A stretch of DNA of 11,681 nucleotides from Clostridia bacterium. Its GTDB lineage: Bacteria; Bacillota; Clostridia; UMGS1883. This document shows positions 1 through 6,678 of the stretch, one piece after another; position 1 is the stretch's first letter; every line of letters starts with the position of its first letter. The stretch lies in contig JAJQCX010000131.1 of assembly GCA_021202495.1 (NCBI GenBank), positions 1-11,681 on the forward strand, written 5' to 3'. Under the pieces are notes generated by a model. That model saw only the letters and a program-made list of their open reading frames with translations, did not search any database and was not told the origin of the DNA. Made by a program: the position numbers and the translations under genes.

Positions 1-547
1 AAAAGTATTCGTGGATTGACAAATCGTCGTCAAGCTCGGGGTGGAAGCTTGTGACGAGCATGTTTTTTTCTCTCGCGGCGACGATGTTGCCGTCAACCTC
101 GGATAAGACCTCGACATTTTTGCCGACGCTTATGATATAGGGGGCTCGGATGAAGGTCATGGGCTTTTTGCCCAAATCCGCAAAGTCGGCTTCGGTGTGG
201 AAGCTGCCGAGCTGTCTGCCGTAGGCGTTGCGCATGGCTTTGATGTCCATAAGTGCGAAATGGCGGCGGGAGTCGTTTTCAATCTCCTTTGCTAAAAGAA
301 GAAGTCCGGCGCACGTCCCGAAAACGGGCATGCCGTCCTCAATCATTTTTTTGAGCGGGTCGAAAAGCTCAAGTTCGCGCAGAAGCTTGCCCATGACGGT
401 GCTTTCGCCGCCGGGAAGAATGAGCGAATCAAAGCTTTTTAAAATGTCGTGTTGTTGCCTTATTTCAAAGCTTTCGGCGCCGAGAGCCGAGAGCATTTTT
501 TCGTGTTCGATAAACGCGCCCTGCAGCGCGAGAACAGCGACGGTCAT
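1..547 (-). CDS. pdxT: Pyridoxal 5'-phosphate synthase glutaminase subunit PdxT (3' end cut by window)
   Basis: This is the glutaminase half of PLP synthase. It hydrolyses glutamine and passes ammonia to PdxS. I translated the minus strand by hand: 182 residues are present and the frame is still open at the window edge, so only a short C-terminal tail is missing for a family of about 190-200 residues. The class I amidotransferase triad is visible: C79 in GTCAGL, then H169 and E171 in SFHPEL, numbering almost identical to Bacillus subtilis PdxT. The N-terminal VLALQGAFIEH and the LPGGEST oxyanion segment are also typical. The start ATG (545-547) follows a GGAGGTG ribosome binding site at 554-560. 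It lies 62 bases downstream of pdxS, so the two are probably co-transcribed. The glutaminase is inactive without PdxS in characterised members. Confidence 0.96.
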   Translation of the reverse strand, partial: MTVAVLALQGAFIEHEKMLSALGAESFEIRQQHDILKSFDSLILPGGESTVMGKLLRELELFDPLKKMIEDGMPVFGTCAGLLLLAKEIENDSRRHFALMDIKAMRNAYGRQLGSFHTEADFADLGKKPMTFIRAPYIISVGKNVEVLSEVDGNIVAAREKNMLVTSFHPELDDDLSIHEYF

Positions 548-556
548 AGTTGTCAC

Positions 557-600
557 CTCCAATTGGAGTGGTTAGCGATTAGTGGTCAGTGGTTAGTGAA
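557..600 (-). repeat. pdxS-pdxT intergenic palindrome and short direct repeats
   Basis: The spacer between pdxS and pdxT holds a perfect 12-bp palindrome CTCCAATTGGAG (557-568). On the mRNA this can fold into a 4-bp hairpin that overlaps the pdxT Shine-Dalgarno sequence. Next to it are three copies of a 9-base unit, AGTGGTTAG at 567-575, AGTGGTCAG at 581-589 and AGTGGTTAG at 588-596 (plus-strand reading). The repeats are visible directly; any effect on the PdxT:PdxS ratio is inference. Confidence 0.5.
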
Positions 601-609
601 ATGTTGAAA

Positions 610-1485
610 TTATTTGCCGCGTTCTGCCATTAAGAGTTCTATTTCTTGTTCGTTTATGCCTACCATTGCTTCGCCGAGGTCTTCGCTGAGTTCGGCTAAG
701 AGCTTGGCGTCGGTGTAGTTGGTTACCGCTTTGACGATGGCTGCCGCGCGCTTTGCGGGGTTGCCGGATTTGAAGATTCCGCTGCCGACAAAAACGCCCT
801 CTGCGCCAAGCTGCATCATAAGAGCCGCGTCGGCGGGAGTCGCAACGCCACCCGCTGCGAAGTTTACGACGGGAAGCTTGCCGTTTTCGTGAACGTAGAG
901 AATGAGGTCGTAGGGAACGCGAAGCTCCTTTGCCGCGTCAAAAAGCTCGTCGGGGGACATGCTTGTAAGGCGTCTTATTTCAGCCTGCATCATGCGCATG
1001 TGGCGCACTGCCTGAACAACGTCGCCGGTTCCGGGTTCTCCCTTTGTTCTAATCATCGACGCGCCCTCGTTGATGCGGCGGAGCGCTTCGCCCAAATCCT
1101 TTGCGCCGCAGACAAAGGGAACGTCAAACGCCGTTTTGTCGATGTGGTATTTGTCGTCGGCAGGAGAGAGAACCTCGCTCTCGTCAATGTAGTCAATTTC
1201 AATCGCCTGAAGAATTTGCGCCTCGGCAAAATGACCTATGCGGCACTTAGCCATAACGGGAATGGAAACAGCCTCCTGAATGCCCTTTATCATTTTGGGG
1301 TCGCTCATGCGGGAAACGCCGCCCGCCGCGCGAATGTCCGCGGGAATGCGCTCAAGCGCCATAACGGCGCACGCGCCCGCGTCCTGCGCAATTTTCGCCT
1401 GCTCGGGAGTGGTGACGTCCATGATGACGCCGCCCTTGAGCATCTGCGCGAGGTTTTTGTTAAGCTCAAATCTTGAATTTTCCAT
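610..1485 (-). CDS. pdxS: Pyridoxal 5'-phosphate synthase lyase subunit PdxS
   Basis: PdxS builds pyridoxal 5'-phosphate from ribose 5-phosphate, glyceraldehyde 3-phosphate and ammonia supplied by PdxT. It is a (beta/alpha)8 barrel that assembles as a dodecamer coated by PdxT in the cytoplasm. The chosen start at 1485 gives 291 residues beginning MENSRFELNKNLAQML, the normal family start and length, preceded by a GAGGAAG ribosome binding site. A longer frame back to 1617 runs through the promoter and is rejected. Key residues match the family: D23 in VIMDVTTPEQA, K80 in MAKCRIGHF, and K148 in RTKGEPGTGD, corresponding to the substrate-binding lysines K81 and K149 of B. subtilis. The C-terminal phosphate-binding segment GAEGVFVGSGIF is intact. 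It is the first gene of the pdxST operon, divergent from the regulator gene. Confidence 0.98.
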   Translation of the reverse strand: MENSRFELNKNLAQMLKGGVIMDVTTPEQAKIAQDAGACAVMALERIPADIRAAGGVSRMSDPKMIKGIQEAVSIPVMAKCRIGHFAEAQILQAIEIDYIDESEVLSPADDKYHIDKTAFDVPFVCGAKDLGEALRRINEGASMIRTKGEPGTGDVVQAVRHMRMMQAEIRRLTSMSPDELFDAAKELRVPYDLILYVHENGKLPVVNFAAGGVATPADAALMMQLGAEGVFVGSGIFKSGNPAKRAAAIVKAVTNYTDAKLLAELSEDLGEAMVGINEQEIELLMAERGK

Positions 1486-1502
1486 AAAAGGTACTTCCTC
1501 TC

Positions 1503-1531
1503 TTGACAAAATGTTATGAGTATTATATACT
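1503..1531 (+). promoter_or_regulatory. pdxR promoter
   Basis: TTGACA (1503-1508), a 17-base spacer and TATACT (1526-1531) form a near-consensus sigma-A promoter reading toward pdxR. It overlaps the pdxST promoter on the other strand: the two -10 boxes share positions 1526-1527. The TTG that could be read as a far-upstream start of pdxR is this -35 box, which argues against that start. Confidence 0.7.
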
Positions 1532-1557
1532 TGATTTGGATATATTAAAATACTCAT
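1516..1557. promoter_or_regulatory. Putative PdxR operator (inverted repeat)
   Basis: A perfect 9-bp inverted repeat, ATGAGTATT (1516-1524) and AATACTCAT (1549-1557), is separated by 24 bp and brackets the -10 boxes of both divergent promoters. The centre-to-centre distance is 33 bp, about three helical turns, which fits a dimeric regulator contacting one face of the DNA. PdxR binding here is inference from position and symmetry. Confidence 0.5.
1522..1550 (-). promoter_or_regulatory. pdxST promoter
   Basis: On the minus strand a perfect -10 box TATAAT lies at 1527-1522. The base stretch 17 positions upstream (1550-1545) reads TTTTAA, a poor -35. A perfect -10 with a weak -35 is what one expects of a promoter that needs an activator, and MocR-type PdxR proteins activate pdxST in characterised Gram-positive bacteria. 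Transcription would start near 1515, giving a leader of about 30 bases. Confidence 0.6.
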
Positions 1558-1595
1558 TTTGCGAAAAATATTTAATACCAGATTGGGTGATAGCG

Positions 1596-2978
1596 TTGCT
1601 GACATATGACCTTTCAAAGCGGGGAAATGTGCCGCTTTATGAATATTTATACAAAATGATAAGAGAGGACATCGAGCGCGGAAGAATAAAAAAGGACGAA
1701 AAGCTGCCCTCCAAGCGGGGCTTGGCGGAGCATTTAAAGGTGAGCGTCGTAACGGTGGAAAACGCGTATGCGCAGCTTGCGGCGGAAGGTTATATTTATT
1801 CGCGGGAGCGAAGCGGATATTACGCGTGCGCGGCGGAAGCGCCGAGGGCGGCGGAGGTTAAAACTCCGGTGCAGAGCGTCCGCGAGGAAAGCGAAAAATA
1901 TATTGACCTTTACTCGGATTCCGCGCCGCCGGACGTTTTCCCGACCTCGGTGTGGGGCAGGCTGATGCGGCGGGAGATTTCGGAGAGATCCGAAGCGCTT
2001 TTTTCGCGCACGTCGCAAAAGGGGGCATATGAATTAAGAAGCGCAATCGCGGAGCATTTGTATAAGGAAAAAGGAATGAGCGTTTCGCCGGAAAACATAA
2101 TCATCGGCTCGGGCACGCAGAACCTTTTTGAGCTGATTGCGCTGCTTTTGGGACGTGAGACGCTTTGGGCTCTTGAAAACCCCGGATATAAAAAGCTTTC
2201 CCTTATTTTAGATTGTTTAGGCGTGAAATTTTTGCCTGTTATTTGCGATAAGGGCGGGATGGTTATTTCGGAGGCGGCAAAGAGCGGGGCAAAGGCGGTA
2301 CACCTCTCGCCGTCGCACCACTTCCCCACCGGAACGGTTATGCCCGCGTCGCGCCGCGCGGAGGCGCTTTTGTGGGCGGAGAGCGCGGGCGGCTACATCG
2401 TTGAGGACGATTACGACAGCGAATTTCGCTTTGTGGGCAGACCCATTGCGCCGCTTTCGCAGATGGACAAGGGCGGGAGAGTGATATATTTAAATACATT
2501 CACAAAGAGCATTGCGCCGTCGCTCAGAATCGCGTACATGGTTCTGCCCGACAGGCTTCTCGCTGTTTTTGAAAAAAAGCTGTCGTTTCATTCATGCCCT
2601 GTGCCCGCCTTCGAGCAGTACACATTGGCGCGGTTTATTTCGGAAGGGTATTTTTCAAAGCATTTGCAGAGGCTAAAGACACAGAGCCTTGCCAAGCGCA
2701 ACGCGGTTATTAAGGCGATTGAAGAAAGTAAACTTGCAAAATACGCGCACATTTCGGAGGAAAATTCGGGGCTGCACTTTTTACTTAAGCTTGACACAAA
2801 AAGGGAGGACGGGGAGATAAAGAAGGACGCGCTTTCGCGGGGCGTGAGGGTGTCGTTTTTGTCGGATTTCACATACGGAGAGGGAAAAAATTTTGAACAT
2901 ACACTTTTAATAAATTATTCCGGTTTGGACACGACAGACCTTGAATGGGCGTTGGGGGAGTTGGCGAGGATTATATAG
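1596..2978 (+). CDS. pdxR: MocR/GntR-family PLP-dependent transcriptional regulator (PdxR-like)
   Basis: A likely regulator of PLP synthesis, sensing PLP through a catalytically retired aminotransferase domain. With the TTG start at 1596 the protein is 460 residues and begins MLTYDLSKRG, typical for the family; a GGTGAT ribosome binding site (1586-1591) supports it. GTG at 1587 is an alternative, and TTG at 1503 is rejected because it lies in the promoter. Residues about 10-76 form the GntR winged helix (LPSKRGLAEHLKVSVVTVE is the helix-turn-helix). The rest is a fold-type I aminotransferase-like domain with GSGTQNLFEL, SPSHHFPTG, EDDYDSEFR (about 270-278) and the PLP lysine K304 in NTFTKSIAPSLR. 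The C-terminal end, ending LGELARII, is of normal length and stops at TAG. Divergence from pdxS and the shared operator support the PdxR assignment over other MocR types such as GabR or TauR. Confidence 0.9.
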   Translation: MLTYDLSKRGNVPLYEYLYKMIREDIERGRIKKDEKLPSKRGLAEHLKVSVVTVENAYAQLAAEGYIYSRERSGYYACAAEAPRAAEVKTPVQSVREESEKYIDLYSDSAPPDVFPTSVWGRLMRREISERSEALFSRTSQKGAYELRSAIAEHLYKEKGMSVSPENIIIGSGTQNLFELIALLLGRETLWALENPGYKKLSLILDCLGVKFLPVICDKGGMVISEAAKSGAKAVHLSPSHHFPTGTVMPASRRAEALLWAESAGGYIVEDDYDSEFRFVGRPIAPLSQMDKGGRVIYLNTFTKSIAPSLRIAYMVLPDRLLAVFEKKLSFHSCPVPAFEQYTLARFISEGYFSKHLQRLKTQSLAKRNAVIKAIEESKLAKYAHISEENSGLHFLLKLDTKREDGEIKKDALSRGVRVSFLSDFTYGEGKNFEHTLLINYSGLDTTDLEWALGELARII

Positions 2979-3007
2979 TTACAAATACGAAAAATTGAAA
3001 AAAAGTA

Positions 3008-3036
3008 TTGACAAACTCTTTCGGAGCGGTTATAAT
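3008..3036 (+). promoter_or_regulatory. tRNA-Gln promoter
   Basis: TTGACA (3008-3013), a 17-base spacer and TATAAT (3031-3036) match the sigma-A consensus at every position. It starts 29 bases after the pdxR stop; no terminator is visible between pdxR and the tRNA, so some read-through from pdxR is possible. Confidence 0.85.
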
Positions 3037-3055
3037 AAGCAATGTCGGTTGACAT

Positions 3056-3129
3056 TGCCGAATTGTGTAAAGGTAGCACAGCAGACTCTGACTCTGTTTG
3101 TCCGGGTTCGAATCCTGGTTCGGCAACCA
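3056..3129 (+). tRNA. tRNA-Gln (anticodon CUG)
   Basis: Folded by hand, the 74-base sequence gives a full cloverleaf. The acceptor stem is TGCCGAA with TTCGGCA, followed by discriminator A and an encoded CCA. The D arm is GTGT with GCAC around AAAGGTA. The anticodon stem is GCAGA with TCTGT, and its loop CTCTGAC places CTG at positions 34-36. The T arm is CCGGG with CCTGG around TTCGAAT. The anticodon reads CAG, so this is glutamine. It is not a CUA amber suppressor. A 7-bp hairpin, CAATGTC (3040-3046) with GACATTG (3051-3057), in the primary transcript overlaps the first two mature bases. Confidence 0.95.
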
Positions 3130-3141
3130 GTTGAATATGTG

Positions 3142-3187
3142 AAAACCGTTGAGACAGGGGTGTTTTGACGGTTTTTGTTGTCTTTTT
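3142..3187 (+). terminator. Probable terminator of tRNA-Gln
   Basis: An 8-bp stem, AAAACCGT (3142-3149) with ACGGTTTT (3168-3175), has an 18-base loop and is followed by a T-rich tail with TCTTTTT at 3181-3187. The loop is long and the stem AT-rich, so it is a modest terminator, but its place just after the tRNA fits. Confidence 0.5.
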
Positions 3188-3236
3188 GGAAATGTTAAAA
3201 TTATACAGTTAAAAATAGGCTTTTCGGTGAACCTTT

Positions 3237-3285
3237 AAATATCCCTTAAATACATTTTATTGAAATTTAAGGGATATTTTTGTCT
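3237..3285. repeat. Perfect 15-bp inverted repeat with T-rich tail
   Basis: AAATATCCCTTAAAT (3237-3251) and its exact reverse complement (3265-3279) flank a 13-base loop and run into TTTTTGTCTC. It could be a second transcription terminator that insulates the downstream operon from the tRNA, or an operator. The long, perfect, low-GC stem is unusual for a terminator alone. The remaining leader to 3369 holds a weaker GGCCGT (3309-3314) with ACGGCT (3332-3337) stem and no promoter I can call with confidence. Confidence 0.5.
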
Positions 3286-3369
3286 CTAAACGCGGTAAAA
3301 CCATTTTTGGCCGTATATTGCGGGAGATGTGACGGCTATAGGATGAATGTTGAAAGGAGATTTTGAGGC

Positions 3370-5745
3370 ATGAATGATGAAATAATTGACGTATTTGATT
3401 TAATTGCGGACGAAGCGCAGCGGGAATGTTCGATTCCATCTGAGATGCCAACGGATGAAGCTCTTTTTACATGCCTTAATGACTTCGGCAGAGTGGACGT
3501 GGAGTACATCGCACAGCTTTGCGGGGAATCCACAGAGACGGTTGTTGAAAAGCTTCGGGGGGCAATTTTTCAGGATCCGGAATATTTTTTGGCGGGGAGA
3601 GAATACGACATTGGTTCGGGGTGGGCGCTTTCTTCCAAATATCTCAGCGGGAATGTCAGAAAAAAGCTTGCAAGGGCGGAGTACGCGAATAAAAAATTCG
3701 GCGGGCGTTTTGCGGAAAATATCGAAAGACTTAAAGCTGTGCTGCCGGATGTGGCGGATATTGAGGACATTCACATCTCTTTGGGGGCGTCGTGGATTCC
3801 CGCCGGAGAGGTTGAAATGTTTATTGCTCGGTTTCTGAACCTCGGAAAAGCGCCGGAAGTGTATTTTTACAAGGATCTTTTGACATACAAGATTCTCCCC
3901 ACAAAGGAAGCCAAGGAGTCTGTTCTTAATACCATTACTTTTGGGGTGAGGGGCAATGTCGACCGTGTAACGGGTTACTGTAAGCAGTATCTTACGGCGC
4001 TCGATATTATCGAACAGACGATGAACGCGAAAACGATTAAGGTGTTCGACTATATACCCAAGGGGAACGGCTTGGATTTTGAATATGAACCTATATTTAA
4101 CCGGCAGAAAACGGTGGAGGCGCAGGAGAAGCAGAAGGCAATTATAGATGCTTTTCAGGATTATGTGTACGGCGACAGGGCGCGCACGGTGCGCTTTGAG
4201 CAGTATTACAACGAAAAAATGGTTGGATATACATATTCGCAGTATGACGGCGCGTTTTTGGCGCTGCCCGACCTCAATCCCGAGGTTGTTTTGTACAAGC
4301 ATCAGAGAGACGCAATCGCCCGCGTTTTGCTTTCGGGGGAGAATTTGCTTCTGGCGCACGACGTCGGAACGGGTAAGACGTATGAGATGATTGTGTCGCT
4401 GCATGAGATGTACCGCATGGGAATAAGCAAAAAAAATCTTATGGTGGTTCCCAATAACGTGCTTCAAGCGACGGCTGACGCACATAGGCTTTTGTATAAG
4501 AACGATAAAATCTTGGTCGTCTATCCGAAGGATTTTACTCCCGAGAGGCGAAATTACATGCTTGAGCTTATTCGCGACGGCGATTATGCGGCGGTATACA
4601 TGGCGTATTCAAGCTTTGACATGGTAGTGATGTCGAGGAAGTACTACATCGATAAGATGAACGGCGAAATAAAGACGCTGTCCGCGGCTGTATATAACGC
4701 GGGAGCAAGTCATGAAAAGCACAAGCTTGAAAGCAAAAAGAAGGCTTTGGAAAAGAAGCTTTTGAAATATATGGCGGAGGCAAGCGACAGTCCGTGGCTG
4801 ACATTTGATAAACTCGGAATTACCACGCTTGTTGTGGACGAGGCTCACAATTATAAAAACGTTCCCATCAGAACATGCGCTGACGGAATTGTGGGAATGG
4901 GAGGCTACAGCAAAAAGTGCAGTGAAATGCTTGAAAAGGCGCACTTTGTTCGGCGGCTTATTTTTGCGACGGGAACGCCTCTGACAAACAGCTTGGCGGA
5001 TCTCTTTACGTTTCAGACATATTTGCAGCCGGAGGCGCTTAAATATCATAAAATACACACATTTGATGCGTGGGTAAATACGTTCGGTGAGAGAGAAACG
5101 ACGATTGAATGCGATGTAGACGCAAACAGCCGCAGTCTGCGCACGATGACGAGATTTTCGTCGTTTCACAATTTGAGCGAGCTGATGAGCCTTTTTTCGC
5201 AGGTGTGCGACTTTCATCATCTTGACGAATCGGAGGAAGGGATGCCCGATTTTAACGGATATGAAAACATTTGCGTTCCGAAAAACAGGGCGCAGCATGA
5301 GTATATCAACGAACTTTCCGAAAGAACGGACAAGATTCGCTCACGGAAGGTGAAGCGCAGCGAGGATAACCTTTTGAAGGTTACGACGGACGGAAGAATG
5401 GCGGCGCTTGATATTCGCCTTGTGAGGTGCGATGCGCCGTATGATAAAAAGAGCGTTTCCAAAACGGACGCGTGTGCCGCCAAGGTTGTGGAATTATATC
5501 ATAAATATCCCGCGTCCGTTCAGGTTGTATTCAGCGACATAGGAACGCCTAAGGCAAGGTTTAACGTTTATGACGAGCTTGCCTTTGCACTGACCGCATG
5601 GGGAATACCCCGGTGCGAGATTGCCTTTGTTCACGACGCGACGACGGAGCGCGCGAGGGCAAAGCTTTTTGAGGCGATGAATAAGGGAACCGTTCGAGTG
5701 GTTGTGGGGTCTACGCAAAAGCTCGGCGTTGGGGTGAACGTGTAG
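3370..5745 (+). CDS. SNF2-like superfamily 2 helicase, part 1 (N-terminal region to motif V; ends at in-frame TAG)
   Basis: A predicted DNA translocase or helicase of the large SNF2-related type common in clostridial conjugative elements and phages, where relatives are often fused to an N6-adenine methylase. Here no methylase motif is seen; the protein begins directly with the helical region preceding the helicase (about 1-300; LSGNVRKKL at 92-100, LGASWIPAGEVE at 138-149). Helicase motifs follow: KHQRDAI (310-316), Walker A DVGTGKT (331-337, K336), Ia VVPNNVL (359-365), DEAH at 490-493, TGTPLTNS (534-541), VVFSDIGTP as motif IV, and motif V GSTQKLGVGVNV (780-791). Codon 792 is TAG (5743-5745), after which the same frame continues with motif VI. 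The start ATG follows AAAGGAG. As translated conventionally this product lacks motif VI and should not hydrolyse ATP normally. It is the first gene of a six-gene operon. Confidence 0.85.
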   Translation: MNDEIIDVFDLIADEAQRECSIPSEMPTDEALFTCLNDFGRVDVEYIAQLCGESTETVVEKLRGAIFQDPEYFLAGREYDIGSGWALSSKYLSGNVRKKLARAEYANKKFGGRFAENIERLKAVLPDVADIEDIHISLGASWIPAGEVEMFIARFLNLGKAPEVYFYKDLLTYKILPTKEAKESVLNTITFGVRGNVDRVTGYCKQYLTALDIIEQTMNAKTIKVFDYIPKGNGLDFEYEPIFNRQKTVEAQEKQKAIIDAFQDYVYGDRARTVRFEQYYNEKMVGYTYSQYDGAFLALPDLNPEVVLYKHQRDAIARVLLSGENLLLAHDVGTGKTYEMIVSLHEMYRMGISKKNLMVVPNNVLQATADAHRLLYKNDKILVVYPKDFTPERRNYMLELIRDGDYAAVYMAYSSFDMVVMSRKYYIDKMNGEIKTLSAAVYNAGASHEKHKLESKKKALEKKLLKYMAEASDSPWLTFDKLGITTLVVDEAHNYKNVPIRTCADGIVGMGGYSKKCSEMLEKAHFVRRLIFATGTPLTNSLADLFTFQTYLQPEALKYHKIHTFDAWVNTFGERETTIECDVDANSRSLRTMTRFSSFHNLSELMSLFSQVCDFHHLDESEEGMPDFNGYENICVPKNRAQHEYINELSERTDKIRSRKVKRSEDNLLKVTTDGRMAALDIRLVRCDAPYDKKSVSKTDACAAKVVELYHKYPASVQVVFSDIGTPKARFNVYDELAFALTAWGIPRCEIAFVHDATTERARAKLFEAMNKGTVRVVVGSTQKLGVGVNV
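5743..5745 (+). other. In-frame amber codon interrupting the helicase at a probable glutamine position
   Basis: The helicase reads GVGVNV, TAG, ERLVALHHL, WRPADM, QREGR without any frame change. In relatives, as I remember them, glutamine follows NV at this place, so a single C-to-T change of CAG would give this TAG. The stops of pdxR and spoVT in this window are also TAG, so TAG is not a general sense codon here. The codon is followed by AGGAAAGG, which resembles a ribosome binding site. It may be a nonsense mutation, a sequencing error, or a read-through or reinitiation point. Confidence 0.75.
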
Positions 5746-6663
5746 GAAAGGCTTGTTGCGCTGCATCATTTGAGCGTGCCGTGGCGTCCCGCGGACATGG
5801 TGCAGAGAGAGGGGCGTATTTTGCGAAAGGGCAACACATCTCCCGAAATTTTTATATTTCGTTATATAACGGAGGGCAGCTTTGACGCGTATTCTTGGCA
5901 GCTTCTCGAGAATAAGCAGCGGTTTATAAGCTCGTTTCTCTCCGGCGCTTCTGCGGCAAGAGATATGGACGATATTGCGGACGCGGTACTCACCTATGCC
6001 GAGGTTAAGGCGCTGGCTATCGGCAATCCTCTCATAAAGAAGAGGGTCGAAGCGGCGAACGTATTGGAGCGCACAAAAATCGCCTTCAGGAGCCGTCAAA
6101 GGGAAATTCAGGAATTGAAGGCGGTCATCGAAGCAATTCCCGGAAAGCTTGCGAAGGTGAAGAGCCTTGAAAAAACGGCAAGGAAGGATTATGAAAAATA
6201 TAAGGCGGACAAAGAGCCGGTAACAAATGAAGAACGCACCGCTTTCGGCGAAGAGCTGCTTGAGGCGCTGCGCGGCAATATTGAAAGAGATAAAGAGAGG
6301 ATTTTCGACGAATATCAGGGCTTTTCTGTTATTCTTCCCGCGAACATGAGCGAAAAGCGCCCGCATATTCTCATTGCGGGCGGAAACGGCGAGAGCTATT
6401 ACTGTGAAATGGAGCTTGAAAATAAAACTCCCATCGGATGCACCAAATCAATCGATTATATTTTGGATCGTCTCGGCGAACGGGCAGACAGGCTTTGCAA
6501 AGAAGGGGAGATGCTGAAAAAGCAGTTCAATGAGGCGGAGAACGATTTGAAACGTGAAAATCCGTATTCGGCGGAAATCGAGACGTTAAAAAATGAGCTT
6601 GAGGAGATTGACGCGGCTCTGGAACGAGAGGCAAATGATGCAAAGGAAGCCAAATCGGCATGA
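5746..6663 (+). CDS. SNF2-like helicase, part 2 (motif VI and C-terminal coiled-coil region; same frame after TAG)
   Basis: This is the continuation of the helicase: 305 residues follow the TAG in frame. A conventional caller would start it at TTG 5770; CTG 5761 is the better-spaced start behind AGGAAAGG (5744-5751). It opens with ERLVALHHL and the motif VI core QREGR (combined residues 812-816), whose arginines act with the Walker A site of part 1 in this superfamily. After it come FRYITEGSFDAYSWQLLENKQ-type residues and the ALAIGNPLIKK segment, both typical of the family's end. Then come about 200 residues rich in Lys and Glu, with probable coiled coils at both ends. The stop TGA is 15 bases before the MoxR gene. 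Joined to part 1 the protein would be about 1,097 residues. On its own this piece has no ATP site, so independent enzymatic function is unlikely. Confidence 0.75.
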   Translation, partial: ERLVALHHLSVPWRPADMVQREGRILRKGNTSPEIFIFRYITEGSFDAYSWQLLENKQRFISSFLSGASAARDMDDIADAVLTYAEVKALAIGNPLIKKRVEAANVLERTKIAFRSRQREIQELKAVIEAIPGKLAKVKSLEKTARKDYEKYKADKEPVTNEERTAFGEELLEALRGNIERDKERIFDEYQGFSVILPANMSEKRPHILIAGGNGESYYCEMELENKTPIGCTKSIDYILDRLGERADRLCKEGEMLKKQFNEAENDLKRENPYSAEIETLKNELEEIDAALEREANDAKEAKSA

Positions 6664-6678
6664 GAGGAGAATTGAGAG

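Noticed and set aside
228..575. Plus-strand open frame over pdxT
   Set aside because: Antisense shadow of pdxT with low-complexity Ser-rich translation and no ribosome binding site.
889..1476. Plus-strand open frame over pdxS
   Set aside because: Antisense shadow of a clearly real gene; the translation resembles no family.
1503..1595. pdxR start at TTG 1503
   Set aside because: That TTG is the -35 box of the pdxR promoter, and the extra 31 residues do not match the family.
1486..1617. N-terminal extension of pdxS to 1617
   Set aside because: It crosses the divergent promoter region; MENSRFELNK at 1485 is the family start with a ribosome binding site.
3056..3129. tRNA-Gln as a dedicated amber suppressor for the helicase TAG
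   Set aside because: The anticodon is CTG, which reads CAG. A dedicated suppressor would need CTA. Only weak near-cognate reading remains possible.
3400..4485. Long minus-strand frame within the helicase
   Set aside because: Arg/His-rich antisense shadow; the plus-strand frame has the family motifs.
2976..5745. Genome-wide reassignment of TAG to glutamine
   Set aside because: pdxR (2976-2978) and spoVT (11065-11067) end at TAG exactly where their families end, so TAG is a normal stop here.
5494..6366. Minus-strand frame spanning the amber site
   Set aside because: Antisense shadow of the helicase with no recognisable domain, so it does not explain the TAG.
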